36,947 nucleotides of DNA, taken from the NCBI RefSeq assembly GCF_037688875.1, contig NZ_JAWDIE010000025.1, forward strand, positions 1-36,947, given 5' to 3'. A program made the position numbers and the translations under genes. The DNA is from Amphibiibacter pelophylacis. Lineage in GTDB: Bacteria; Pseudomonadota; Gammaproteobacteria; Burkholderiales; Burkholderiaceae_C. Shown here piece by piece: positions 26,485-34,727 of this stretch (positions are counted from its first letter, which is position 1; every line of letters begins with the position of its first letter). The notes beneath the pieces are model-generated. The model was given only the letters and a program-made list of their open reading frames with translations, was not told the DNA's origin and ran no database searches.

Positions 26485-26600
26485 AACAGCGGGCAGGATG
26501 GGTGAAGTAGGCCCACCCGCTGCGCGGTTGTCCCTCTTCACTGACCCTTATTCGCACCTGACGGCGCTCAATGGGTATCCTGCTCTGCGAGGCGTGTCGG
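26485..26600 (-). other. oriT: IncP-type origin of transfer (oriT)
   Basis: Read on the minus strand, the sequence contains GGGTGGGCCTACTTCACC followed by CATCCTG and CCCGC. This agrees with RK2 oriT as I remember it, which has TATCCTG in place of CATCCTG. The predicted nick lies on the minus strand between 26494 and 26493. The arms GTGAAGTAGGCCCACCCGC (26502-26520) and GCGGTTGTCCCTCTTCAC (26524-26541) form the imperfect inverted repeat bound by TraJ. Conservation continues to about 26600 through GGTGCGAATAAGGG and GCCTCGCAGAGCAGGAT. Beyond that point traJ would begin in RK2, but no traJ is present. The 26320-26684 gap is thus oriT plus flanking repeats and a KorB operator. Confidence 0.85.
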
Positions 26601-26655
26601 CTACCGCCGCTGAATGGCATGCCGTGCGAAATGCTCATTTGGAAAGCTCGACGAC

Positions 26656-26668
26656 TTTAGCGGCTAAA
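26656..26668. promoter_or_regulatory. KorB-type operator 5, upstream of trbJ
   Basis: TTTAGCGGCTAAA, exact KorB operator, directly before the GAAAGGA ribosome site of trbJ. In IncP-1 plasmids KorB represses trb expression, so this site is in a sensible place. Confidence 0.8.
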
Positions 26669-26684
26669 TTTTGAAAGGACTTTT

Positions 26685-27452
26685 ATGCGATTCAAGATAA
26701 TGATTTCAACTGGCGTGGCTGGATTGGTTTTTTCTGCTTCCGTGCATGCTGGCATTCCAGTAATCGACGTGACAAATCTGGGGCAAACCACGATGACGGC
26801 GCTGGAATCGGTAGCGCAGACGCTCAAGCAGATTGAGCAGTACAGCACTCAGCTTCAGCAGTATGAAAACATGCTGCAAAACAGCCTGGCACCGGCCGCT
26901 TATATCTGGGATCAGGCGCAAAGCACGATCACCAACCTGCAACGCGCCACCGACACGTTGAACTATTACAAGACCCAGCTCGGCAGCTTGGACAACTATC
27001 TGGCCAAATTTCAGGACGTGAGTTACTACCGCAGTGCAGCGTGCTTCTCTCGGACAGGGTGCACATCGGCTCAGCGGGCCGCACTGGATGCCAATACAGC
27101 CACGGCTTCCGAGGCTTTGAAAAAGGCGCATGACGCGATGTTCAAGGGGCTCGACCAGCAGCAGCAGAATCTGAGCAACGACGCGGCCCAGCTCCGGCGG
27201 CTGCAATCGCAGGCCCAGGGTGCCACAGGCCAGATGCAGGCCATCGGCTTCGCCAACCAGTTGGCCAGCAGTCAGGCCAACCAGCTCCTGCAAATCCGAT
27301 CCTTGCTGATCGCCCAGCAAAACGCGCTGGCCACGCGAGCCCAAGCCGACGCGGACAAGGAAGCCCGACAGGCCGCAGCGCGGGCCGTAGCCACCGAACG
27401 TCGCATTGAACGAACGCACAGCCCGACCAACTGGCTCACGCTCATTCGCTAA
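26685..27452 (+). CDS. trbJ: P-type conjugative transfer protein TrbJ (VirB5-like)
   Basis: Periplasmic mating-pair protein of the IncP trb system, related to VirB5, of 255 residues (RK2 TrbJ is of about that size). A signal peptide ends at SASVHA before GIPVID. The rest is Gln-rich helical coiled coil, with a Cys pair in AACFSRTGCTS that may form a disulphide. In IncP plasmids TrbJ also works with TrbK in entry exclusion. GAAAGGA precedes the ATG at 6-nt spacing. It is followed closely by trbK and trbL in the usual order; trbB to trbI are not upstream. Confidence 0.92.
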   Translation: MRFKIMISTGVAGLVFSASVHAGIPVIDVTNLGQTTMTALESVAQTLKQIEQYSTQLQQYENMLQNSLAPAAYIWDQAQSTITNLQRATDTLNYYKTQLGSLDNYLAKFQDVSYYRSAACFSRTGCTSAQRAALDANTATASEALKKAHDAMFKGLDQQQQNLSNDAAQLRRLQSQAQGATGQMQAIGFANQLASSQANQLLQIRSLLIAQQNALATRAQADADKEARQAAARAVATERRIERTHSPTNWLTLIR

Positions 27453-27467
27453 AGGGAGGAAGGACAA

Positions 27468-27662
27468 ATGAACCGCCTACACCTGTCCGGGTTGGCCATC
27501 GTCTTCGTTGCCCTGCTGGCCGGGTGTGGCCAGCAGGAGCCCGATTGCAAGAACCCGCGCAACAAGGAAGAAAAGCAGCAGTGCGCTCACAAGAAGGCCA
27601 CTGATCCCCGGATCACCCCGACCGAGAAGCCTAAGAACTGGCTGGAGTACCACAAGACATGA
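27468..27662 (+). CDS. trbK: TrbK-like entry-exclusion lipoprotein
   Basis: A 64-residue lipoprotein: a hydrophobic leader ends in the lipobox LLAGC with the lipid-bearing Cys at residue 20, then a short charged tail. Position between trbJ and trbL and the size match IncP TrbK, which blocks entry of related plasmids. A GGGAGGAAGG run gives a strong ribosome site. Its stop overlaps the trbL start (ATGA). Confidence 0.85.
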   Translation: MNRLHLSGLAIVFVALLAGCGQQEPDCKNPRNKEEKQQCAHKKATDPRITPTEKPKNWLEYHKT

Positions 27663-29224
27663 ACAACAAACGACTGAGCACCGTTGCCGTCATCGGCATG
27701 GCCCTGATGCTGTATTCCTCTGGAGCCGCTGCGCAGCTCACCAGCAGCGGGATGCTTGACCAGGTGGTGGCGGCCTTCGCCACCCGCGCCGCGAGCTGGC
27801 AGACAGTCATCATGAACGCGGCCACCTGGCTGTTCTGGACGCTGGGCACCATCAGCCTCGCGTGGACTGGTGGGATTTTGATGCTACGCGGCGGTGGCAT
27901 CCAAGACTTCTTCTCGGAGTTCGTCCGCTTCATCATGTTTTTTGGATTCTTCCTGTGGTTGCTCAGGCACGGGCCTGACTTTGCTTCGTCCATCATCCAG
28001 TCACTTCAGCTTCTTGGTGAGCGGGCCTCTGGTGTGTCATCCGTGACACCTTCGGGCATCGTGGACATTGGCTTCATGATCTGGCGGCAGGCCATCAGCA
28101 ATCTGTCGTTACTGAGCCCTGTAGATAGCGTCGTCGGCCTGGCCTTAAGCTCGGCCATCATGATCCTGCTGGCTGCCGTGGCTGTGAATATGATGCTGCT
28201 GGTGGTGTCTGCGTGGATATTGATGTACGCGGGGATCTTCTTCCTGGGCTTCGGCGGGTCGCGCTGGACTTCAGACATGGCCATCAGCTACTACAAGACG
28301 GTGCTGGGTGTGAGGATGCAGCTTTTGACGATGGTGATCCTTGTTGGCATCGGCGTTGACCTGCTCGATACTTTTTACAGCAGGATGAACACCGGCACGC
28401 TCAACTTTGAAGAGCTGGGCGTGATGCTGGTTTTCTGTGTCACCTTGCTGATGCTGATTACCCGTGTACCGCCCCTCGTTGCCAGCATCGTTTCTGGTGG
28501 CGGAGTTGGCGCTATTGGCGGCAGCATGGGCGCCGGGAGTATTGTTGGTGCAGCGATGGCCAGTGCTGGCATGGCATCAGCCGCAGCCAGCATGGCGGGC
28601 GGAGCGCTGCTGGGTTCGGCACAAAGCATGACCGGTGGCGCATCAGCGATCAAGGCGGCCTTTGCGGCTGCGAATGCAGGTGGCGGTGAGAGCACAGGCA
28701 CGATGGCGGCACCGATGGCCGGAGGAATAACATCGGGGGGCATGTCAGCGGGTGGTTACAGCGGGGACTTAAGCAGCACTCCGTTTGCGCGAGCAGCCGG
28801 ACTCAATGAAGTCGGTCGTGCTGGAGGCCGCTCGATGGTCGGCGGCACGGCAACGCAGCATGGTTCTGTAGGCAAGGTGGGTGCTAAAGGCGGCAGTGAT
28901 GCTGGACAAAAGGCCGTGGCCGATGGCCATACCGCTGGCAGCTCGATGGTCGGGCGCGTGGCCACCACCGCAGCCAAGGCGGGCAAGGTGGCTGCTGGAG
29001 CTGGCGCCAACCTGGCGGCAGGCATTGGCAGCGTGATGGCCGCCAAGGCCGATGAGATAGCCTCCAACTTCCAAGCCGGTGTCGAGCAGACCGTGGGGGG
29101 CAAAGTGGCTGTTGCCATCCGCCAATCAGCCGAGGCCGAGGCACCGAGCTTTGGCGGTGACGCGATTACTGCCGCCCCGGCTACTCAGGAAGACGAGGTG
29201 GCCGCCTTTGTGAACCGACCGTAG
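27659..29224 (+). CDS. trbL: P-type conjugative transfer protein TrbL (VirB6-like)
   Basis: Inner-membrane channel component of the mating pore, 521 residues, close to RK2 TrbL. An N-terminal leader (ALMLYSSGAAAQ) is followed by about six to seven membrane segments up to residue 310. A long Gly/Ala/Ser/Met-rich tail ends the protein, as in the family. It appears intact. Downstream trbM-like genes are not recognised, so the operon ends here. Confidence 0.92.
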   Translation: MNNKRLSTVAVIGMALMLYSSGAAAQLTSSGMLDQVVAAFATRAASWQTVIMNAATWLFWTLGTISLAWTGGILMLRGGGIQDFFSEFVRFIMFFGFFLWLLRHGPDFASSIIQSLQLLGERASGVSSVTPSGIVDIGFMIWRQAISNLSLLSPVDSVVGLALSSAIMILLAAVAVNMMLLVVSAWILMYAGIFFLGFGGSRWTSDMAISYYKTVLGVRMQLLTMVILVGIGVDLLDTFYSRMNTGTLNFEELGVMLVFCVTLLMLITRVPPLVASIVSGGGVGAIGGSMGAGSIVGAAMASAGMASAAASMAGGALLGSAQSMTGGASAIKAAFAAANAGGGESTGTMAAPMAGGITSGGMSAGGYSGDLSSTPFARAAGLNEVGRAGGRSMVGGTATQHGSVGKVGAKGGSDAGQKAVADGHTAGSSMVGRVATTAAKAGKVAAGAGANLAAGIGSVMAAKADEIASNFQAGVEQTVGGKVAVAIRQSAEAEAPSFGGDAITAAPATQEDEVAAFVNRP

Positions 29225-29259
29225 GTACGGGAATGAGCGTACTTGCCACAGACTGACCC

Positions 29260-29523
29260 ATGGCATTGCCGATCCCCTGGAGCACCGCGCCCAGGGTGGC
29301 GCAGCATGCAGCCTTGCTGCCGCTGTCCGCACCGACCGCCAATGCGGTCGAGCAGAGCCGCACGGCAGATGTGCCCCTCATCAACGGGCTCCAAAGAACT
29401 AGTAGGGAGCGCGAGGAAGCCTGTCCAAGCGCCGTCCTATGGGACGTTGCCCACGGACGCAAGATAGGGTGCATCATCTCATTCCAACATGAGGCTCATT
29501 GGCCCGTGTACATGAAAGGATGA
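29260..29523 (+). CDS. Doubtful small ORF after trbL
   Basis: An 87-codon frame ending CIISFQHEAHWPVYMKG, without a recognisable ribosome site. A minus-strand frame (29477-29181), with GAVLQGIGNAMGQS in it, overlaps it and is equally protein-like. I cannot decide which, if either, is real; this may be scar sequence where the rest of the transfer operon was lost. Confidence 0.2.
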   Translation: MALPIPWSTAPRVAQHAALLPLSAPTANAVEQSRTADVPLINGLQRTSREREEACPSAVLWDVAHGRKIGCIISFQHEAHWPVYMKG

Positions 29524-29526
29524 ACC

Positions 29527-29724
29527 ATGAGTAATGCAAAACCGAAGGTGCCCTCTTACCGTGACAAGGACATATCCGTCCGGCCTTTCCCCGCATTCGT
29601 GACCGTAGAGACGCCCGACCAAGTGGAGCGGCCAACGACGACCACGCTGGCTGTCCAAAGCGCACCACCGACGTTTGGATGCGACATGACGGTCAACCTG
29701 AACAGGGTGGCCTTTGATGAGTAG
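29527..29724 (+). CDS. Hypothetical small protein
   Basis: A 65-residue frame with a good ribosome site (AAAGGA, 7 nt before ATG 29527). It is Pro/Thr/Val-rich with no membrane segment and no family I recognise. It is the last gene before the defence island and may belong to either module. The following gap (29725-30005) has only a 13-bp inverted repeat. Confidence 0.45.
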   Translation: MSNAKPKVPSYRDKDISVRPFPAFVTVETPDQVERPTTTTLAVQSAPPTFGCDMTVNLNRVAFDE

Positions 29725-29865
29725 TACCGGCGCGAGTTCGGTGCCCGCCTGTCTTAAGGGCGCGGATTACGACTTCTGAGGTACGCCATAAGTTGGCGTT
29801 CATAAAACGGTAGTTATTCGGACAGTTTCACGTGCGGCCTTTATTGCCAGCCTATGCCCTACCGA

Positions 29866-29931
29866 GGTGTTCAAACGCTCGTCCACCTTTCTATGGTGTA
29901 AAAACGTATGGGAAAGTTGCGTTTGGACACC
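29866..29931. repeat. Inverted repeat in the gap before the helicase
   Basis: GGTGTTCAAACGC (29866-29878) and GCGTTTGGACACC (29919-29931) match at 12 of 13 positions, 40 bp apart. No T-run follows on either side, so a terminator is not supported. It may mark a module junction. Confidence 0.3.
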
Positions 29932-30005
29932 GCGACCGGGCTGAGAGGCGGAGCCGATGCTCTTCAGCTAATTTGGCAAAGGGCCTGGAATGAAACCACC
30001 CGCCC

Positions 30006-33000
30006 TCAGTCAGCGTGACCAGGCAGTGTCATCTGCCCGATGAATTCCTTCGGAGTGATCCGCGGCATACGGCCGGCGTGTGCTGCTGTGAAGTGACGCA
30101 AGCCGCCCCACAGGTCCTGATCGCCGATAAGGAAGCAGCGGTGCTTAGCGCGCGTGACGGCGACGTTAAGTAGGTTGGGTTTGTCCGACGCCCAACGGGC
30201 CGCTCCCGCCGTACGTTGGTCACAACCCAGAACCAGCCACACAATACTTTCTTCCTTGCCCTGAAAGGTGTGCACAGTACCGATCCGCTCTTTACACCAG
30301 TCGCGTAATTCTGTGATCTTGGGAGCTTGCGGGCCATGGCCTGCGGCCGAGGTCCAGGCTTCACGCCGGCCCAACTGCTCGGCCAATGCCGTCTTGACGC
30401 GCTTGAACGGCGAGATGATGTAGACGGGCGGCAGCGTGCCGGTACGCCTATACAGCGCCAACAGCGCCTGATGGACGAGTTCGACCTGGTTGGGTACGAC
30501 CTGCTTGTCGCTCGTGGAACCAGGTGCCTGTACCCACGCACTGGAGCCAATGTCCAAGCTGTCCGATGGCGGCAGCCATCTCGCTGGATCCTTCGGGGCG
30601 AAGAAGATCATCTTCCCCTCGTAGGCGATCTCGTTAGCGATTGAGAACATGGGGTCGACGCAGCGGCGATGGACGCGCAGCGGACTGCCGATCCACAAGC
30701 TCTTGCCGCCAGATCCCACCCGTGCCCCCAGGCGGTTGGCCTCATCGGCTAGGACCTGGACGGAGGTCTTATCGGGCGAAACCTCCATGTCCTTAGGCAG
30801 AGAGCTTGTCTTCGCGAGCGCTTCGAGCAGTTTGATGGGAACCGTGAAGACCGGCTCAATCTGCAGCGGATCGCCGACGACCACCGCCCGCTGGGTGCGC
30901 AACAGCGCGCCGACCGCCGCCTGCGGCACAGCCTGGCCGGCCTCGTCGATGAACAGCCAGCCGATGGAGTTCGGGCCGAGATGTCGGAACTGGCGCGCGA
31001 ACGAGGCGAAGGTGCTGGACACCACCGGCACGATCATGAACAGGCTGCGCCAGATCGCGAGAGCGTCCTTTGGGTCCTGCAGCCGCTTGCCATCAAGTAG
31101 GTGGCAGATTGCCACGACGTTTGATCCGAAACCGGCGCCTTTCTGCAAGACCTCCGCGAGCCAGGCCTCTTGCAGCTTCAATGCCGCCACAAAGAGAGTC
31201 GAGCGCTTCTCGTTGACCGCGTCGCTGTGCCACAACCCCTTGATCTGCCAGTCTTCGTCATCAAGCTCGGTCAAGCGCGCGGGATGAGCAGCCTGAGGGA
31301 ACTCCCGCCTTAGATCCTGCAACTGCTTGACCTTGTTGGCCCATTCCTGCTTCCTCGTCTTCAACACGGTTTCTGCCTTGGCGACGGCAGTGATCGTGCG
31401 GCTGACCTGTTGCCGGGTCGACTCGCGTAGCGGCTCGGCCTCGTACTGTCGGCGGATCCAGGTTGCCTGCTTGCTGCTGTTCTCGGACAGCTCAGCAGCG
31501 TGCTCTCGCATGAGCTGGCGATTGGTGAGGCGGGCCCACCAACCCGGCCGACGCTCCTCGATCAGCGCCTTTTCGGTCTTGAGCAACTCGATCTGGCGCT
31601 TGCACAGCTTCCACTCGTCATCGTGCTGGGTGAACAACGAATCGGCCGCGGCATGGGCGCCGTGGGCGGCCTGGAGCTCTTGCGCAGCGACCTCGCAGAA
31701 CGCCTCGACGGTCAAGCCTGTAAGTTCGCGCGAGAGCGCGGCGAAGCGGTCGAGTTGGGCTACCGACTGGCTGACTGCAGAGTCAGCCTCCACGAATAAC
31801 CGTTTGGCTTCCGCGAAGGTTATACCCACGTACTTGGTCCGCCAATGCCAGAGAGACTGGTGACGAATCGGATCGAAGCCCTTGGGTGGCTTGTCTCCAC
31901 GTTTGGGCCCAGCGGAGCTGATGCTGCGAACGAAGGTATCGCGATTGCGCTTGTTGCCGAGCGCGCAACTGATCAGCCCCCAGGCATCTTCGTCCGACTT
32001 TGGGTGGTCATACGTGCCCTTGCTGTTCCGTTCGAGCAGGTTGCGCGCAACGGGCTGCAGATAGCTGAAGGTCGCATCGCCCTCAGCGCTGCGCCATCCC
32101 TTTTCGCCGGACTTGGCCGGCTGGCCGAGCGACTTGTTCTTAGGCAGGTCGCGCGAGATATTCTCCACTGCGGCGTTGTTCGACGAGGCCACCACCATCT
32201 CGAAGCCGACCAGCTCGTCTTTCAGTACGGAGATGTAGCAGGGATCCTCTCCATTGAAGTTCACGCTCCGCTGACCAGCGAAGGCCGCCCCTGAGGTTGC
32301 GCAGCGCGATAACGCTCTGGCGCGCCGGACAATGTTCTCCGCGAAGACCTCGCGAAGCAGCGTGGTCTTGCCGGTTCCAGGGGGGCCGTTGACCGAGAAA
32401 ATGCCGGATCCTTGCAGTTGTTTGAAGATGCTGTTGACCGCGAACTGCTGCATGAGACTCATCGCGTGAGACGGGTTGCCTGGCCAGTGGCCCCTGTTGA
32501 GGTGCTTCGGTCCCAATTGCTCCGAGATAAGGCGCTGTCCCTGTGGCTCGTACAGGTCTTCTCGCTTGGCTTGCGGCAGCGGCGTCAGATAGGCTTGCAG
32601 CGGCACGCTGGCGGTGCCGTCCCCAAGTGCTTGGATGGCCTTGGCAATGTCCCCGGCGAAGAAACTGTTGAGGATGCTGATCTCGGTCTCGCTCACCAGC
32701 TCGTCCTCGTCGTCTTCCTCCGAGTCGATCGCGGCCGCAGTTGACTTGCCCGGTGCAGCCGCGCCTTCCGGGTTCGGCTTGTCTTCGACGCTTTTCGCCC
32801 GGATTACTAAGATTGGGGCTGAGGTATTACGGCTCGCGATGTCATGACCGGACCAGGTGGCCAGGACCTTGAGCAACCGAAGTAGGTCCGCAGGACTACA
32901 GGGCGCCGTGTCCCTGTCCTGAGCAGGCGCTGTCACTCCCACGGAGGCGCGGAAGGTTTTCACATTGCGCTTGAGCGATTCCAGGTCCTGCTGGAAGACC

Positions 33001-33473
33001 TCGAAGTCCAGGCCATCGAGGCCCTGGTGCACGATCCTGCCCAGGGCCCACGGGACCGTTGAAACCGACAGGTCGTCAAGCAGCGGCGTTCCGTCGGCGC
33101 TCATCCTCAGACTGGCGCAGCAGGTGAGTCCTTCCAGCTCGCCGCGCTCGTCCTGTTCATAGGCTTCCAAATCGCTCAGGGTTTCGGCGACGACGCGACG
33201 CGTGACATCAGCGAGTTCGGCCTTGTCGAAAACGCCGAGGTACACATCGAATCCGCTGAGCCTACGCCCCTCTGGCACAGGCGCGGACCACAGAACCTGT
33301 GTAGACAGCCGTGCCAACTGGTCCACCGAGAACAGCCGGACACTCCATTCTGCGTCCTTAGCCTCCAGGACCTGGCGCTGAAGGTCGTAGGGAATGAAAA
33401 ATTCGATCTTGTGCCAATAACTGAGAATCTGGTGGTGGCTGGCCTGTGGCGAGCCTTGTCGTTTTTCTTGCAA
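30006..33473 (-). CDS. UPF1-like SF1 helicase/ATPase, probable defence protein
   Basis: Large ATPase of 1155 residues, related to the UPF1/DNA2 group of superfamily 1. Walker A NGPPGTGKTTLLRE is at about residue 361, Walker B LFIDEAGQA at about 842, GTVHTFQGKEE at about 1066, and motif VI NVAVTRAKHRCFLIGD at about 1109. A long charged coiled coil (about 570-700) sits between motifs I and II, as in other members. The N-terminal 340 residues are not recognised and could sense the trigger. The start is TTG 33473, supported by a strong GGGAGGG at 5-nt spacing; no ATG is equally placed. It is divergent from the AbiEi-like operon, which suggests shared control or a joint system. A general repair role is possible but less likely in this setting. 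Confidence 0.85.
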   Translation of the reverse strand: MQEKRQGSPQASHHQILSYWHKIEFFIPYDLQRQVLEAKDAEWSVRLFSVDQLARLSTQVLWSAPVPEGRRLSGFDVYLGVFDKAELADVTRRVVAETLSDLEAYEQDERGELEGLTCCASLRMSADGTPLLDDLSVSTVPWALGRIVHQGLDGLDFEVFQQDLESLKRNVKTFRASVGVTAPAQDRDTAPCSPADLLRLLKVLATWSGHDIASRNTSAPILVIRAKSVEDKPNPEGAAAPGKSTAAAIDSEEDDEDELVSETEISILNSFFAGDIAKAIQALGDGTASVPLQAYLTPLPQAKREDLYEPQGQRLISEQLGPKHLNRGHWPGNPSHAMSLMQQFAVNSIFKQLQGSGIFSVNGPPGTGKTTLLREVFAENIVRRARALSRCATSGAAFAGQRSVNFNGEDPCYISVLKDELVGFEMVVASSNNAAVENISRDLPKNKSLGQPAKSGEKGWRSAEGDATFSYLQPVARNLLERNSKGTYDHPKSDEDAWGLISCALGNKRNRDTFVRSISSAGPKRGDKPPKGFDPIRHQSLWHWRTKYVGITFAEAKRLFVEADSAVSQSVAQLDRFAALSRELTGLTVEAFCEVAAQELQAAHGAHAAADSLFTQHDDEWKLCKRQIELLKTEKALIEERRPGWWARLTNRQLMREHAAELSENSSKQATWIRRQYEAEPLRESTRQQVSRTITAVAKAETVLKTRKQEWANKVKQLQDLRREFPQAAHPARLTELDDEDWQIKGLWHSDAVNEKRSTLFVAALKLQEAWLAEVLQKGAGFGSNVVAICHLLDGKRLQDPKDALAIWRSLFMIVPVVSSTFASFARQFRHLGPNSIGWLFIDEAGQAVPQAAVGALLRTQRAVVVGDPLQIEPVFTVPIKLLEALAKTSSLPKDMEVSPDKTSVQVLADEANRLGARVGSGGKSLWIGSPLRVHRRCVDPMFSIANEIAYEGKMIFFAPKDPARWLPPSDSLDIGSSAWVQAPGSTSDKQVVPNQVELVHQALLALYRRTGTLPPVYIISPFKRVKTALAEQLGRREAWTSAAGHGPQAPKITELRDWCKERIGTVHTFQGKEESIVWLVLGCDQRTAGAARWASDKPNLLNVAVTRAKHRCFLIGDQDLWGGLRHFTAAHAGRMPRITPKEFIGQMTLPGHAD

Positions 33474-33565
33474 TTAACCCTCCCTTTCATCTTTCTGTTG
33501 CTCTGCGTAGCGGTGTTGAGTGGTCTGCCGTGTGGCGCTGAGGGACACTGGTCACGTTCTACTCA

Positions 33566-33626
33566 ATTCGCTGTGCAGCGAATATTGCCTTCTCGTCGAA
33601 TATTCGGTATATTTCGCTTATTCGCT
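33566..33626 (+). promoter_or_regulatory. Operator-promoter of the AbiEi-like operon
   Basis: Predicted promoter TTGCCT (33585-33590), 17-bp spacer, TATATT (33608-33613). An 18-bp palindrome ATTCGCTG-TG-CAGCGAAT (33566-33583) lies just upstream. CGAATATTCG (33597-33606) fills the spacer, and TATTCGCT (33619-33626) lies just downstream. The shared ATTCG/CGAAT half-site around and inside the promoter fits self-repression, as described for AbiEi antitoxins. Confidence 0.65.
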
Positions 33627-33638
33627 GAACAGGAAATA

Positions 33639-34727
33639 ATGCCGATTATGACCGAATCGACCCATATGGAACATGTCCTGCTCGAACAGCTCTTGGATTC
33701 GCTCCGAGAGTTGCCGGACGTGCATGCTGAGCTGGCTCAGTCGGAATTGACTGTTCAGGCTACCGGTCGAGTCGACGCGAGGATTGATCTACACATTGCC
33801 GGTAGATCGATCGTCTTGCTGGTTGAGGCAAAGAAGTCCGTCTACCCCCGAGATGTGCGCCAGGCGTTGTGGCAGTTGAAGTCGGTCCAGCACGGGCACC
33901 ACGCCGATGTGCAGCACCTGCTGATCGCCGAGTCGCTATCACCGGGGGCGAAAGAATTGCTCAGAGCCGAGCGCATTGGCTACTTCGACAGCGGCGGCAG
34001 CCTGTTCCTGCCGGCCTCCGGTGCCTACATCTACATCGACAAGCCGGCTCCGAAGACTTTAGAGAAGTCGGTGCGGTCGCTCTTCTCCGGGCGGCGCGCC
34101 CAGGTTTTGTACGCGCTTCTGGTCAATCACGAGGAATGGTTTGGTGTTACCGAAGTAGCCGAACGGGCGCAGGTGGCTCCATCCACGGCCTCGGACGTAT
34201 TGAGTGAGTTGGAGCGGTTCGACTGGTTGGTGTCTCGTGGACAAGGGCCGAGCAAGGAGCGGCATCTGCGTGAACCAAGTGCGCTGCTCGATGCTTGGGC
34301 GAAGCAGCTCGTCACGCAGCGCGCGCCCGTGCTGCGCCGGTACTTCGTGCCCGGATTGAAATCTGATGCACTGATCGAACGGCTCGCCCAGATGTTCGAT
34401 GCGCATCAGGTCGTTTACGCGGTGAGCTACGAAGCCGCTGCACAGCGCTATGCCCCCTTCTTGTCCGGCATCTCTCAGGTGCGAGTTCGACTGCTACCCA
34501 GCACAAGTGCCGAGATGGCAATGGCTGAGCTGGGTGCACGCGTCGTCAATGAAGGCGCAAACCTTGCGGTCATCGAGACGAAGTCGGCGGGGGAACTGCT
34601 GTTCCGGCAAAACATCGACAGCGTTTGGCTGGCCAGTCCGGTCCAGGTCTATCTCGACCTCTTGCGCGGTGAAGGCCGCGCCAAGGAAATGGCCGAGCAC
34701 TTACGCAAGGAAAGGATTGGCTTCTAA
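33639..34727 (+). CDS. AbiEi-like regulator/antitoxin with nuclease-like N-domain
   Basis: A 362-residue protein that fits the AbiEi-type antitoxin family of type IV systems (AbiEi_2-like layout as I recall). The N-terminal 100 residues read like a PD-(D/E)XK fold: DARIDLHIAGR, then LLVEAKKSVYPRDVRQALWQLK with the E-x-K at about 62. A winged helix (VTEVAERAQVAPSTASDVLSELERFDWLV) is at about 170-200. The C-terminal domain follows. ATG 33639 has AGGA 4 nt upstream; ATG 33648 is the alternative. Its stop overlaps the start of the nucleotidyltransferase gene, the usual AbiEi-AbiEii order. Palindromes at its promoter support self-repression. Whether the nuclease-like domain is active is unknown. 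Confidence 0.8.
   Translation: MPIMTESTHMEHVLLEQLLDSLRELPDVHAELAQSELTVQATGRVDARIDLHIAGRSIVLLVEAKKSVYPRDVRQALWQLKSVQHGHHADVQHLLIAESLSPGAKELLRAERIGYFDSGGSLFLPASGAYIYIDKPAPKTLEKSVRSLFSGRRAQVLYALLVNHEEWFGVTEVAERAQVAPSTASDVLSELERFDWLVSRGQGPSKERHLREPSALLDAWAKQLVTQRAPVLRRYFVPGLKSDALIERLAQMFDAHQVVYAVSYEAAAQRYAPFLSGISQVRVRLLPSTSAEMAMAELGARVVNEGANLAVIETKSAGELLFRQNIDSVWLASPVQVYLDLLRGEGRAKEMAEHLRKERIGF

Noticed and set aside
26576..26582. TATCCTG on the plus strand as the oriT nick site
   Set aside because: It matches the IncP nick motif by itself, but the alignment to the RK2 region puts the true site on the minus strand at 26494/26493; this copy corresponds to the AGCAGGAT stretch further along.
29230..29237. 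GGGAATGA as a second attachment core matching the guaA end
   Set aside because: Only eight bases shared with the guaA stop region, no supporting flanks; too short to call attR.
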